A stretch of 58,107 nt of DNA from Acanthaster planci (Eukaryota > Echinodermata > Asteroidea > Valvatida > Acanthasteridae). Below the pieces are notes generated by a model. It worked only from the letters and a program-made list of their open reading frames with translations, had not been told where the DNA came from and did not search any database. Shown here in pieces: positions 1-16,828 of this stretch. The translations under genes were made by a program, and so were the position numbers. The stretch is from positions 1,803 to 59,909 of the forward strand of contig NW_019091697.1 of assembly GCF_001949145.1 (NCBI RefSeq). Direction: 5' to 3'. Position 1 is the stretch's first letter. The number at the start of each line of letters is the position of its first letter.

Positions 1-2743
1 CTTTCTCCCAATCCACATGACAGGTTTTGCATGCTACAGTTGATCAGTCAAATATTTCATTGTTCTGCACATTCTTCAGCAATTGTTCATGGGTTGTTTT
101 GGGGCATCATTTTGCCGAATTATCCCCAGAAACCCACAGACAGTAGAATGTCCAATCAATTTCTTGTCATGACTGCCAAAATGCACTTTTGTTTAGCCTC
201 ACTTATACAGAGTCTCACTTATACAGAGTAACATATTTTTAGCCCATGAACTTCCGCACATTTTTTACGTTGTACGTCGCTAGGTATATTTTTTCACAGA
301 AAGTGTGTGCTGTAAATGTGTCTGGCAATAACAATACCGCCGTTTCACAATAGTGCGCCACCAAGAGTTTGCAACGCGTTGGCCAATCACAATGCGGGAA
401 ATTTCTCGACGCAGTGCGCGTTTGGAAAGGGTCGACAAATTGTGCGCGTTGTGATTGGCCAATTAACGCATTGCAAACTCTTGGTGACGCACTATTGTGA
501 ATCGCCCGTTCTGTATACAGAAACTCCTGATTCGTATGCAGTCGGGGCAGTAAAACTGTATCACGGTAATACTGCACGAATAGCGAGTTTCATTTTGGTA
601 GAGATTCTGTTTTCAGTTTGAAAGTGAAAGAGCAAAAAGGTTTTCAACTGAAATCGAGGCCTGTGCACGCCGTTTTCGGTAATCGTTGAAGAATGTGTCA
701 GGTACAGTACAGAGCGAGCACTGCGCTTTTCTTAAATGCTCTAATGGTATAGATCTTGTTTCAAAGGTTTATATAAATCGTGTGTTTTGTTGGTTGACTA
801 CTACTATCGACTTCCCATGTGCAAAACCAAACCAGCGGTATGTTTGTTGCTGCATTGACGCATCGGTAGGATGTCCCATGAAGCAAACTGCAAGTTCCGT
901 CGTGCTGCGCTGATTACCGTCAAACAGGCCAGTCCAAGAAGTTTGTTGTGCCCGGCGATATTCCTGCACAGTCAGGATACTCCTGGGCGAAACGTCAACG
1001 GGCATAATTGTTGTCCGGACAACCTGGAGTGTGGCGTCCGTAAGGGTGGAGAGTTTTAGGTTTTAGTTTGTTTTTGCTCTGTAAAAAAGAGTAACCTTTA
1101 TTCACGAGTCGTCTAAAACGGAATCGGTTTTTCATTTGGGGAAGCTGGGAATAAATAAAAATGTATGAACTGAAAGTTCTCTACAAATCAATGTCACTTT
1201 TAATATTTTAATAAATAATTTTAAATTTGTAATTAGTTATGTTTAAACGTTTTAAGCCGCACAAAAAACTCAAAGTTAGGCGGGGAGAAGGTTGGCCGTA
1301 GCACCTCTGAGAGCGAGGCTCTAGTGGGTTGCCTTAAAGACACGGATGCATCAGAACTCTATGTAACATCAGATCCAGTAAACTGCATGGGAAGGCCCTC
1401 GATCGTCGTCGAAAAAAAGTAAAAATTCAAATTTTGAGTGGTCGGTTTTGTGCAGCGACTATATAGAATTTTTAAGCTCAAAACTTTGACTCTGGAAAAC
1501 AGAGTCGTTCTTGGAACGCTTGTCGTGTCTGGAGCAACAAGCTTTCACACCAATCAATTGCAATATACGTGGACGTTTAACACCTAAAAGTAATTTCTGT
1601 ATTCCACTTGAGTTCTCAAAACGTAAAGTACTCCGTGTACTTTTAAGCCACTTCGTGTCCCGTTAGTCTTTTTGAAACATGATCGATACAATGGGAAGAC
1701 GCTATTTGAAGTGGGTTAATTTGAAATAAAACATAAAAAAATTCTACACAAACCAGCCAGCGCCCTTCAACTGCGATCTCTGTACCTCACATAGGCTCAT
1801 GAGTAATGGCTTACCTCGTTTGCAGCCAGTGACCACGCCTTACGTGATCATTTACTGTAGCCCCAACCGTTGGCAATACGAAATGTAGAACTCGTTGACT
1901 ACAGTTTGAAGCTACTGTTTTGTGACAGTCGCTGTAAGTGCATAACTGTAGTACACTTTCTGTTATCAAGAGGGCATCAGAAATGTAAACGCTGTACAGG
2001 AGTTTGTACCCCTCCCTCAGAAGTCGACAGGAAAGGCACGTGTAGATAATTGGCACCGCTAATTGGCTCATCGTTCTGAGCCTCGTTTCATAAGTCGTTT
2101 TGGCGCGTTTGTCATGAGCTATTAGGGAAGAGTTGCGTTGAGAGTTGAGTGCGAACAGAGATTGCCTCCCCCCCCAAATATTGCCCTTGACAGAATTTTT
2201 TCCCCACGTCCGTCCCCTTGTGTAGACTTATTCGCTCAAATACTTTTTGTCCCCGAAATGAGGAAAGCCTTGAATTTTGAGTCTGAAACCCAGATTCACA
2301 TGCATAGTAGGAAGCTCGCTAATTGGGAGAAACATAGCCCGCGCAAGACCTCGGTGGCTGTGGGTGCAAGGAAGAACCGCGTATTTGGTACGAACGTACA
2401 ATTTTATATAATTTGACAAAGTTTTTGTGGGAGCAAATGGGGGTGCAAACGGCTTTTCAGTGGGTGTTGCATGCACATGACATCACGTAGCGCCACTATT
2501 GAGAGAGATACAGTTTATGTCGTCATTCAATTAATATGAAAACCCAACACAGGGCTTTACCCCGTTGGAGGCAGCCAGTTGGTATATCGAGTGAAATTTC
2601 GTTGGACTTCTCTGTATTGTGAACTACAAATTATTTTTTCCTATGTTTTTCTTGGTAGGAGGGCAACATTTAAAAGTTATTTAAGTCCCAAGCTTCACTC
2701 TTTTTTTAATATCTAATTAGAAAATAGAAAAACTATACGACTA
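1..2743. other. intergenic stretch with no gene seen
   Basis: Apart from the inverted-repeat element near 336-511, I see no supported gene. Open frames here are short, lack family resemblance and occur on both strands at once. AT-rich stretches occur around 1140-1260. The sequence could contain distal exons of a neighbour outside the window, but nothing shows this. Confidence 0.5.
336..511. mobile_element. short inverted-repeat element (MITE-like)
   Basis: The two ends are inverted copies of each other. The left arm contains TTCACAATAGTGCG, then CCACCAAGAGTTTGCAA and a CGTTGGCCAATCACAA block. The right arm carries the same blocks in reverse complement. Arms are about 60 bp around a centre of about 50 bp. 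There is no coding capacity. The form fits a non-autonomous DNA transposon, but the family was not identified and the exact ends are approximate. Confidence 0.7.
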
Positions 2744-2816
2744 TATCCCTGGCGGGACTCGAACCCGCAGTCTTCGGTTTAGGAGACCGACGCCTTCTCC
2801 ATTAGGCCACAGGGAC
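2744..2816 (-). tRNA. tRNA-Arg (anticodon CCT)
   Basis: Read on the minus strand, the 73-nt sequence folds as a standard cloverleaf. The acceptor stem is GTCCCTG paired with CAGGGAT, with a G-T pair at position 1-72. The D arm starts TGGCCTAATGG, which is also the A box. The anticodon loop is CTCCTAA with anticodon CCT, and the T arm is GCGGG-TTCGAGT-CCCGC, which contains the B box. The discriminator base is A and there is no intron. It decodes AGG and closely follows the animal tRNA-Arg-CCT pattern. Unlike the tRNA-like repeats near 8.3 and 32.3 kb, all arms pair, so it looks functional. Confidence 0.95.
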
Positions 2817-4215
2817 TTCGGCGTCAATTAAAGGTGGAAAACAGCCCATTCAGACGTGGCCTTGTGGGGGAATAAAATCCGGAGATCATTCTTTTCTTGA
2901 CGATTTCCGCCTTTTCCTTTGGGTGGGGAGAGTTTCTCGTTTTTTCTTCTGTTCAATTGAGAAGGAGTTATAAGTCAAGGAATTTAACCGAGTTATTTTC
3001 CACTGGCAGCCGAGCGGGGTGGGAGTGCCCCTCCTCACTATTTCGACCGGGGGCCCTCCTCCCACTTCCTGCAGGGCCTGTAATGGGGTGGGGCTTAATG
3101 GATCGACCTATTAATGCATGCTGATGCTTGATGGTCTCCCCCCCCCCCACTTTGAAAAATCGTTCCACCGCCGCTTGCGGTGTCAAGTCTGTTTTCCCAA
3201 GTCAAGTCATTTTTCCAGCATATCTCACGTCATTATTGACAGGGTACTCGTCGATTTTGATATATAATAAGTTATTCTTCCCGCTATACACTGTTATATG
3301 ATGATGTTTGTAATTATAAGACCAAGTATATCCTGTGAAAACAGAGAAATCTGCTTTTACACATCGAAAGGCTCGTATACATTTTTCTTATACATGTGTA
3401 TTTATTTAAACAAAAGTTGGCAATGCCGACAAGTTGCATTTTGTTCAAATCACGTCCTCCGAGCCAAGTTGCGAGCCATTTTGTTTACAAATCAAGTACA
3501 CAGTCAAATAAACTGCGACTGAAGTCAATTTCAGTTCCACAAGTCTGAAAAAGTGGTCTTGCCAAGTGACGTTTGCCGTAGCGATTCATCCCGAATGATC
3601 AGCCAAGAAACACCGAACCCAGAGTTGTTAATATCATGGAGACCGATTGCGCCAGCTAAATCACGTAACCTTTAGTGGGTTTCACTCCTAGAGCAAAGTT
3701 TTGAGTATTGTTTACAAACAATAACGTCAATTTATGGTGAAGTACCCAGCACATCAGTAGTCTGAGTACGGTACCTACCTTCGGCTTCATTTTTGGTAGA
3801 TGGTACTTATGAAACACTTTGCTTTGGTGGACGCCGTGTTTGTTGAACTTCAGTCCCTACTATAGGTCACGTGACTTTCGGGCGCAATCGGTCTATTTTT
3901 GCAACCAAAATGATGGACAGTAAGCACACATAAGCTGTATGCTGTCCTGCACACGTAATGAATAGCCATTTTGGTCCCGGCGCTTCCCTACAGGAATAAG
4001 GCAGCTTCAGCCTGACCGACCTGGGCTCAACCGCCAATACAACGTTCCAATATATTTACGGAAAAAAAGAGGGCGCTGTTGACCAGAACTTACCCAGGCA
4101 CATGCACATGGGTTCTAAAGTTTATGTCTAGTACATGTACAGTACATGTACAGTGGGCACATACAGTACGCGTGAATCAAATGCGTGAGCAGCTTGCAGA
4201 TGACGAGAGCTTAAA
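2817..4215. other. intergenic region upstream of PEX11
   Basis: No coding region is supported. The stretch holds a 250-bp inverted-repeat element (3641-3893) and, from about 4127, a cluster of ACATGTAC palindromes just before the PEX11 start. The promoter of PEX11 must lie here, but I see no clear TATA box. Confidence 0.5.
3641..3893. mobile_element. inverted-repeat element, family copy 1
   Basis: It starts GACCGATTGCGCC and ends with the inverse GGCGCAATCGGTC. The next bases (TAAATCACGTAAC at the left, GTCACGTGACTTT at the right) continue the inverted match to about 28 bp. The interior has no coding frame. A diverged second copy with the same internal order lies at about 40224-40507, which shows this is a dispersed repeat family rather than a unique hairpin. 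Confidence 0.75.
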
Positions 4216-7200
4216 ATGTCGCAGCATCAGCAGACCCTTCTCCGAAATTTCATCAAGTTTACGTCATACACAGAAGGACGAGACAAATTATATAGGTCAG
4301 TGGTGTCATTTAAATGCCTCCAAGCATCAAGGGTATACAATCTGCCGCCACCAAAAGAGACAGATCATGCAGATAGGCCTAGTAAATATGGTAAAACTAA
4401 GAGAGCCACTACAATACAGCCCTACAGTACGTGTAGGGCTAGGTTTGGTTGTGGTGGGTGTGCCCATCCCAGGGCAGGAGTACATGTACTTTGAGAACTC
4501 AAAGTCACTAGGCCTACTCCGTCATACTCAGTCATGCCAGTGTGATATGGTGTGAGTATGACCGAGTAGTGACTTTTAATTCTTGAAGTACCGTGGGGCA
4601 TGAGTAGACCGAGCGTCTAACATAATTTGCTTCAACATGTTACCCCCAGAACTGTGGGGTCCGACCGCTCCTCTCCCATGAACCCCACAGAAAAAGAGCC
4701 TTTTTCGCCATAGGCTATGCACGACGTTTAACAGGGCCCGAACAACGATTCCATTCAAGTTGTGTACCCATAGAAATAATGCTTCATTTCCCCTAAGAGT
4801 TTTATGTAAGATACATGTAGCTTACATACGTTTGTTTTACGTACCAAGAAAGAAAAGGGCCAAAACCATGCTGTTTTCCAAAAAAGGCGCAAATATTTCC
4901 TGATCAGTGTCTGAGAGTGAACCCCGCATCTTGCTCCCTGTGCACCATGCATCAAATGTGGACGATTCCTGTTGAGAGACTTATAGGAAATTTAGAGCAA
5001 ATTGGAAAGCGGCCGCCGAAAGCCTGATAGTACTTTATGGTACCTTAAACTTCCCAGCGCACCTGTGTAATTAGAAAGATAGTGGCGGCTTGCCGTTGGA
5101 CATTTCCATGTTAAATAACTCAGCGCATGATGATATGTGTCCCCTAAACGAGGCTAGCTTGCCATTGGACATTTCCATGTTAAATAACTCAGCGCATGAT
5201 GATATGTGTCCCCTAAACGAGGCTAGCTGTAATAAACCATTTTGTCCATGTCCAGTAGTATAATTGAATTTGTTGTGGAAGAAAAAAGGTTTGAATTGAA
5301 AACAATCATGTTATTAGAAGAAGCTAAGTGAACCAAAGAGTTTCAAAAAGGGGAAAATAGAGAAAGTATAAGTGGTAAACATTAAAATGCAACTTGAACT
5401 TGCTGACTTAATTTTGACATCCCACAAATTTCAAAACACGTATTCAGCCAATCACAAAAAAAGATAGCCATGGCAAAAATAATCTTTCAGCCAGGATACC
5501 AGTCAGTCACTGATATGACATCAAAGATTTCATTTAATATTTGACAAAGGCCTTGCGAAGTGGCAAATAGGCAAAGTGACCGACACCACCCTAAAGAATT
5601 GCCCCACACATATGTGACCAACAACCATAGAAATGAGGCAGCCATGGATCAGCAACTGAATTCTATAAACGGCTACATACATGTATCTGCTAAACGCTGA
5701 AACGCTTGAGCATGGCAGTATTGAATTGAAATACATGTAAATGAATGTCCCACTGATCACGCTGATGCATGTTCTTCAGCAAAGGGTACACGTACATGTA
5801 GTGTATTGTCAAGGCAATCTTAGACGGCCCTTCTGAATATTGGTTATTACCTGTCTCCATTCAGAGTTACACAATACGCATCAAGGTTTCTGTTGTGGTA
5901 TTACACAAACTATGGAGGGCCCAAGAACACTGTGCAGACTGTCCAGAACTTGGAATCTGCTGTCACTACGTCCAGAAAGCGTAAGTTATTCTATGGAAGA
6001 GTAGGCAACTTCACCAGTAACTAATGGATTTCACATTTTCTGTTTATATTTTAATGTGTTCTCTTTCCATTTTAAAACTTTTTTTTGGGGGGGGGACATA
6101 CAGATGCCACTTTTCCCATTCAGTTAGTTACTTATAAGCAATATTTTGAAAGAAAAAAGAAATGCAGGCTTTATGCATGATGATATTGGAGCTTGATCAA
6201 ATTTTACTGATTGTCTGATTGTGACAATAATTCAGGTAAAAATGTCGCTCCTATTACAGGTAGTTAGGGTTTTGTTCAAGTGTATAGATGAATCAGATCA
6301 AGGCTACAAGTAGAATATCACTGTGGAACTCTTGCCGGGGACAGTGAAATGTCTACTGCCTTAAGAATATCTGGGTATTTGCAGGAAGCAGATGGTTGTG
6401 GGTACATTGTACAAGCACGAGGCAAAGTCACTTTTATTCAAGCCAGCCAGCTTTAAAAAAAATGAGAAATTAAAAACAGAATGGATGATTCAGGCAAAAA
6501 GGAGGCTCTGAAGTTGGCACTCTAAGTCATCTTTTTTAAGATTAATATTCAAGTAAAAAGTACCAATACATGTAGCTTCTGCATGATTTTTCTGCATGTA
6601 GGTTTGGTTATGTACAAGTAAACCAGAGACACAGCTACATGTATTTTTATTTTTCGGCGTTAAGTTGCCTTATTTGTTTTTCTTATTTGAGCTTCACCAT
6701 GCACAGTGAGCCCACTTGGGTACCCAGCAGTGCATGCACAGAATAAAGTGGGTTATGGGTCATTCGAGAAAGTCAGTCTGTGCCTTATCATCAGTGCAGC
6801 AGCATGTCAGCTTAAACAGACTGAACATGCTGAAGCGGGGGTCATGTCGGGGACTTGTACTTTGTTCTGTAAGGACCTTGTCTCCAAATAACAAGCTGGC
6901 TGATTGTATTCATGGCAGGTTTTTGTGGTATGGACTATTGTGAGCATGTACATGTATTTTGCTAGGGGGGGTGTGTTATTTGCGGCAAATTCATAGCACC
7001 GTTCATTTTACGTGTACATGCACATGGGCCCAGCCATTGGTTACTTTCATAGGGGACATGCTTGCCTCTTGTATTCTCCGCTAATGAAAGTAAGTTCCCT
7101 CAAAAGAAAAACTGGAGCCTTTGAAACCGTTTGTTCATTACAGTATGTTTAATTGACCAAGTAGTGAATGAAATTCTTGGAGTGGCCCAAGCTGAACACT

Positions 7201-9644
7201 GTCTTTATTTCAACTTGAAGTTCGGTTAGGTACACATATGTCCATTCAATTAGGAATCTGGCAATAGATTGATGAAGTTTTCATCACTGGTGTGAAAAAT
7301 CTTGAGAGGCACTGATTGCTCCCAACATAAGGCCAGACAGAGGCATTTTAGCCTCTTGGTAATTTTGTTGATTTACAGAGTGGCATACTGGAGGGCTTTT
7401 CACGATGGATTCTGTTCTATCAAATGGTGGTAGGAGGTTAGAGTCCCACACTCTAGTGCTGTTTCTTTGTTGGCAGTGTCTCTGTATCATAGAGATTTCT
7501 TGCGAAATTTTGGCTTTTGCAAGAATTAGTAGAGCTGGTTGCCACAGTAACGAGCAGACACCTTTGCTACATGTACTTCCCGTTTGGGTGTAATGTGGAA
7601 AACAGTTTTAAATGTAAAAACTCCCTGAAGCTAGCAAACCAAAGGTATTCACACTTTTATATATTAAATATATTTTACAAATAACACCTTGCTGTCTTGT
7701 GATGTTGGTTTTTAAACATCACTGCCCTCCTAACAGTGCCTAACATGATTATTTTCTGTAAAAAACAACACTTGAAACCTCGGATGACATTTGCAACTTT
7801 GCACCCGCCCCTCCATCAGAACCTCCATCATCGCTGAAGTGCCCCTCCTGACCCCATGAATCACTGCCATATTGTACCCCGATTGGGCCTCAAAGATAAT
7901 CTTTTGCATCTACTCATGTCAACAGTTTTTCGAATGTTCCGCTCCGCCGAGTTTGCTCAGAAAGCAATGGACATGCTGGCCTTGACGGACGACGTTCAGC
8001 GCCTGCTGACCGTGATTGGCTACTCGGGCAAGGCCCTCTGGTTGCTTGTGGATCATCTCATTTGGTTCGGCAAAACCGACATTTACAGTGTAAGAGGTTG
8101 AAAGTCTATTTTAAGGATGGATTTGCACCGGGGAGATGTAAATTAATTTTGAATCTTTTTTTACCCTGCTCGACGTGTATTTTAACACCGTATACTCATT
8201 GTATCTCCCCAAAGGCTTGTGAGAAAAAAACCACAAGATTCAGATTCGAACCAGCCAGCCGACACCAGCAAGTTTAGTGGTCGAGTGGTTAAGACATCTG
8301 CACTAGTAAGCAGGGGGTCGTGGGTCCGAGTCCCACACGAGTACGCTTGTGTTTTTTTTTCACAAGCCTTCAGGGCGTACACTGAGTACACAGTGTTGAA
8401 ATACACGTTGAAAGTAATTTCCTTTCACGGCAAATGTAATAAAATGAAATGCATACTATATGTCAGTGTCTTGAATACATGCCTGTACAAAGATTATTGA
8501 TGCTAGACATGGCGTCTTGTTGAAGGTCTTCCACCATTCTTCATTTTACTCGCACAGGCTTCCCTGCTTTAACCACTTCTGTTTTGGTAAATCCTCCACC
8601 CTGAAATGCAGATAGGTTTAACTTTTTGGTGTGAGCTCTGTCGTTTTGATGGCTAATGTTGACATCTCTCCACATGAAAATTGGGACAAGCATTGTCGCA
8701 GCTTGCTTGGGGGAGGGGCATTTTGGAAGTTTTCTGCAAAAACAACTGTTCCAATTTTTTTCATCGATAAAAGAATTCTTACCTCAAAAGAAAGGGATTA
8801 GAAATCTCTGAACTGCTGATATATTTAGTTCCAAAATAAACTTTGTAACATAGTTTGTCCCCCCCCACCGGGCTGCTTATTATTTTGGTGCAAAATGCTA
8901 GGTTTGGGGGGCATTGTAGTGCCCTATGCATAGAAGTTGAGACAGTCATACATACCCATTAGAATGTGCAACTCGAGTGTAATAGCCCAAGATTTTATGC
9001 TGTCGCATTTCATTCAAGCCTGGTAGGAGGACTGTGATATTTATTAAATTGGACCCCGTTTCTTAAACAGTTTATTGAAGTGATTCACTGAGTCATATAC
9101 ATGGGTTTCATGGCATGAAAACTTACCTTGCTTAAGCTGATTTCCTTGGGGTTTTTAAATCATTGCAAAAGTCATAAAAACACTCTACAAAGTCTTGAGT
9201 GTCTTAATGCGAAATTGGACGAGTTGTCATTTGTTCACGTAACACAAAATTTACATACAACATGAGATCTGTTTTAACTGAGATCAACTATTACCTGGTG
9301 GTTTTCATTGTCAGGTTGACACCAAGAAGTGGAGTCAAAGGTCAGCGTGGTGTTGGTTGATTGCACTGGTGTCGCTGACCCTAAACGACCTGCGGAAAAT
9401 CCAGCTTTTGGCACGGCGCGCCGCGGACATGCAGCGAGCTGGCACGATTAAGTCCATGCAAGGGGCGGAGCTGCAGCGGGACATACAAAAGGCCCACTTA
9501 CAGCTCATCATCGATGCCAGCGACCTCTTGATCCCCCTGTCAGTGCTCGGATACGTCAGCAAGGGGTGGGGGGCTCTGGGTGGGGTGGTATCGTCAGTTG
9601 TAGCAATCCACGTTGTGTGGAACAAGAACGTTCATGGACAATAA
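4216..9644 (+). CDS. PEX11: PEX11 alpha/beta-type peroxisomal membrane protein, complete, 4 exons
   Basis: PEX11 proteins remodel and elongate the peroxisomal membrane before fission. Coding exons are 4216-4295, 5865-5980, 7926-8089 and 9315-9644, all with GT-AG borders (donors gtcagt, gtaagt, gtaaga). They join in frame to 229 residues, close to the usual 240-260. Exon 1 carries the N-terminal YTEGRDKLYR motif. Exon 2 continues with TQYASRFLLWYY. Exon 3 has the hallmark KAMDMLALTDDVQRLL followed by KALWLLVDHLIWFGK. Exon 4 has TKKWSQRSAWCW, and its end VLGYVSKGWGALGGVVSSV matches the C-terminal membrane segment that follows LG in PEX11A/B. The start is the only ATG in frame before the GRDK motif. 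Two hydrophobic stretches, about residues 110-130 and 195-220, fit membrane insertion. It converges with PECR. The vertebrate alpha/beta split cannot be assigned. Confidence 0.9.
4296..5864 (+). other. PEX11 intron 1
   Basis: It begins gtcagt and ends ttcag. It contains a perfect-looking tandem duplication of a 69-bp unit at about 5088-5225 and otherwise no coding signal. Open frames at 4576-4955 on the minus strand have no family resemblance. Confidence 0.7.
5088..5225. repeat. 69-bp unit in two tandem copies
   Basis: The unit begins GCTTGCC(G/A)TTGGACATTT and ends CTAAACGAGGCTA. It occurs twice head to tail with about one difference, the G/A shown. The near identity suggests a recent duplication inside PEX11 intron 1. 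Confidence 0.9.
5981..7925 (+). other. PEX11 intron 2
   Basis: It begins gtaagtt and ends atgtcaacag. It contains a T8G9 homopolymer junction near 6079 and several TACATGTA palindromes. No further exon is supported: the exon 2 and exon 3 phases already match. Confidence 0.75.
8090..9314 (+). other. PEX11 intron 3
   Basis: It begins gtaaga and ends attgtcag. Apart from the palindromic tRNA-like element at 8174-8407 I see no coding or structured feature. Confidence 0.75.
8174..8407 (+). mobile_element. palindromic element with a tRNA-like core
   Basis: The outer arms are inverted copies of about 58 bp. The left runs from CGTGTATTTTAACACCGTA to GGCTTGTGAGAAAAAAAC. The right end in reverse complement gives CGTGTATTTCAACACTGTG and so on. 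Between them lies a tRNA-like core with A-box text GGTCGAGTGGTTAAGAC and B-box text GGTCCGAGTCCC, resembling a serine or leucine tRNA. A SINE-type Pol III core inside MITE-like inverted arms is an unusual combination. It sits in PEX11 intron 3. A related core without clear arms is at about 32301-32445. Confidence 0.75.
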
Positions 9645-11978
9645 TGGCAACACAACACAAAAAAGTTTCCAGACTGGGTACGCAGCGTCTCCATGCCTCA
9701 ACAGTGGTATGTCAGTGTTGCACTGTTTTATTCTAAATGCAAAAAGTCCATCCTGTAGTGTTATTCAGTGATCAGAATTTGTCCACATTCCTGTGATGGC
9801 ATGACACGTGGACAGGTAGGGTGGATGTGCATCAAGCTGCAGAACGTGCGTATGGGAGTGCGGTGTCCCCCCTTGTCATGGCTTCTCGTCCATGATTAGT
9901 CCATGAATTTTTAATTCTACACTGGCAGTCAACGAAAATATAAACCCATGATTTCGTCTGAAAAATTGGTGCAGTAAAAAAAAAAAACAGGTCTTCTATT
10001 TCCCACAATGTGTTGTCAAGAAAAGATGAACCAGATACAGCATGTCATGCATCAGTGACTGCAGCGTCTCCTGGTTTTTGTCAGGTCATTGGGTCAAATG
10101 TGACAAGTACCGGTTTGGGCATTCCATTGGCTGTATTTATCAAGGTGGGTTATGCACACTGTACTACTGCAATAGCATATCTTCCAGTATGGCCTTTTTA
10201 GTAGAAGTGTAGCTGTGGACACGGCAGCACCCCGTAACTTTTGGATGACTGTCTGTATCATGCGTCTTCCAGCATTTGTTCTTATTAGCTTGTGTATTGG
10301 CCACTGAACTGGCCAAGTTCAATCAGCAACCATTTGCGGTTCACTGGTTGATTCACCAGGGTAACCTATGCACAAAATGTATGCTGGGTACCAGGTAGAA
10401 TCGATTAGTGGTTGACCAACTGTCACTGGTTAAACTTTGGCACAGCTGCAGGTTTGAGAGATAACACCAACATAGCCTGATTCAAACACTCGGGATCAGA
10501 AGCCATTGGTGCAGTGGTGATACACTCATAAGCAGTTTGTACATGTATGCACCTGTCAACCAGTAAGTGCCTCAGAGAGAGGCATGATCTGACACGTATG
10601 AGCTTGTAAAACACTGCATTCTCTCAAAAGTTAAATTAGACACAAACAGTACAGGGGCCAGTCACATTAGCAGCATTTCCCCCATGGTTATAAATTTCTA
10701 CAAGTGTATGAAACCCTCCCCCCCCAAAAAAAAATCCTTTCTATTCGTAAATAGGTATACAGGATGTAGTTTGATTGAAACAGTAGAAGACTGTTCTTAC
10801 AAAGTTGTCATTCCCTTTGGCAGTCAAAAATGGGTGGCTCAAAATGTACCTGTCAGTTTTGATATTGAAGTGGACATTGACTGGCATTCCAAACCAGAGA
10901 TCAATCTCTGGTCCCAATGCAGTTGCAGCGTCCTCGCTGATACATAACAGGTTGTGGCATGCTCAAGGCATGTAAACCCATCAGGGAAACAATGCAAATG
11001 TAATGTAACTTGATAGCTCTTTTGCTCAGGTTTAAGCCATTGCCAAAACAAAAAGTGAGTGTGATGTCACTAGTGAAATGGAATTTTCTCGTGTGGTGTG
11101 CATAGAGGCATCTATTTTACAACTGAAACTGAAAGAACTCATTTTCATCGTCAAGGAGTTACGAGCATAAACCATTTCAAAAATAGATCAAGACCAATCA
11201 ATATAATTGGGTTTAAAATAGTTTTTTCATTATTTACACATTTTCGTACGCAAAATGCAGTTTGAGTTTTGCAGTGTTATCGGTCAGAATTTTTTGTGGT
11301 AACTATTATTTTATTTGAAAAATAATTTCTTGTTTTATTTGCTAAAAATGTTATCCAAAGACTGAAATATTTTGCCAACTGCAATAGAATCTGGGAAAAT
11401 ACCCAATGAAAAGGCTAATAATGCTGCCAAATTTGTCACCAAATTTCAGTCTATTTGAGACAGCAGCTGCATTGCTGGCGTCTAACCATAAACTCCCCAA
11501 AACAGTAAACTTTTACAAACTATGACTTCAAGCTTTGTTTTCCCAACATCGAAGATGTTCTTGCAGTAGTTATGTTGAGTCACTCGGAGTACGCAAGACG
11601 CCAGAGCTGGAGTGTCCTTCCAAGTTGGGAATGCTTCAAAGATGGTTTGAGTACTAAACACCCCAAAACCATACAGATGTTCGCAACGAAGTTGAAGTGG
11701 ATCATGTGGGAATGGGGAATTTTACTTGAACCAAAACAGAAATATCGTTCATTTATTTTGCCTGTGTTTTGCAAAGAGCTACAAATAATTGCATCCATAG
11801 GGTACTAAAAGTCATTTAGAACTTTAAGAATTCCAGACTGTTAAGTTACATGTGAGGTGACTTGCGCAAATAATTTATTTGCAATTTAAATTTTAATACA
11901 TGTACAAAAATTTATAACAACTTTTTGACATTTATGAATTTGTGAATAAAATTTGGAAGCAAACTAATCCTTGCAGTC
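9645..11978. other. intergenic stretch between the converging PEX11 and PECR genes
   Basis: It should contain the 3' untranslated regions of both genes. A frame at 10684-10947 (+) encodes 87 residues without recognisable motifs and lies next to a C8A9 run, so I treat it as non-coding. A reverse-strand AATAAA at 11874-11879 fits the PECR poly(A) site. Confidence 0.55.
11874..11879 (-). promoter_or_regulatory. candidate poly(A) signal AATAAA of PECR
   Basis: On the minus strand AATAAA lies about 100 bases past the PECR stop codon. The hexamer is visible, but its use is inferred from position. Confidence 0.5.

Positions 11979-16828
<4,850 letters not shown>

Noticed and set aside
4079-4555. 158-residue plus-strand open frame over PEX11 exon 1
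   Set aside because: It is a shadow of the real exon in another frame; the 4216 ATG frame carries the PEX11 motif and a matching donor.
10684-10947. 87-residue plus-strand frame
   Set aside because: It lies in the likely 3' region of PEX11, begins in a C8A9 run, and resembles nothing known.
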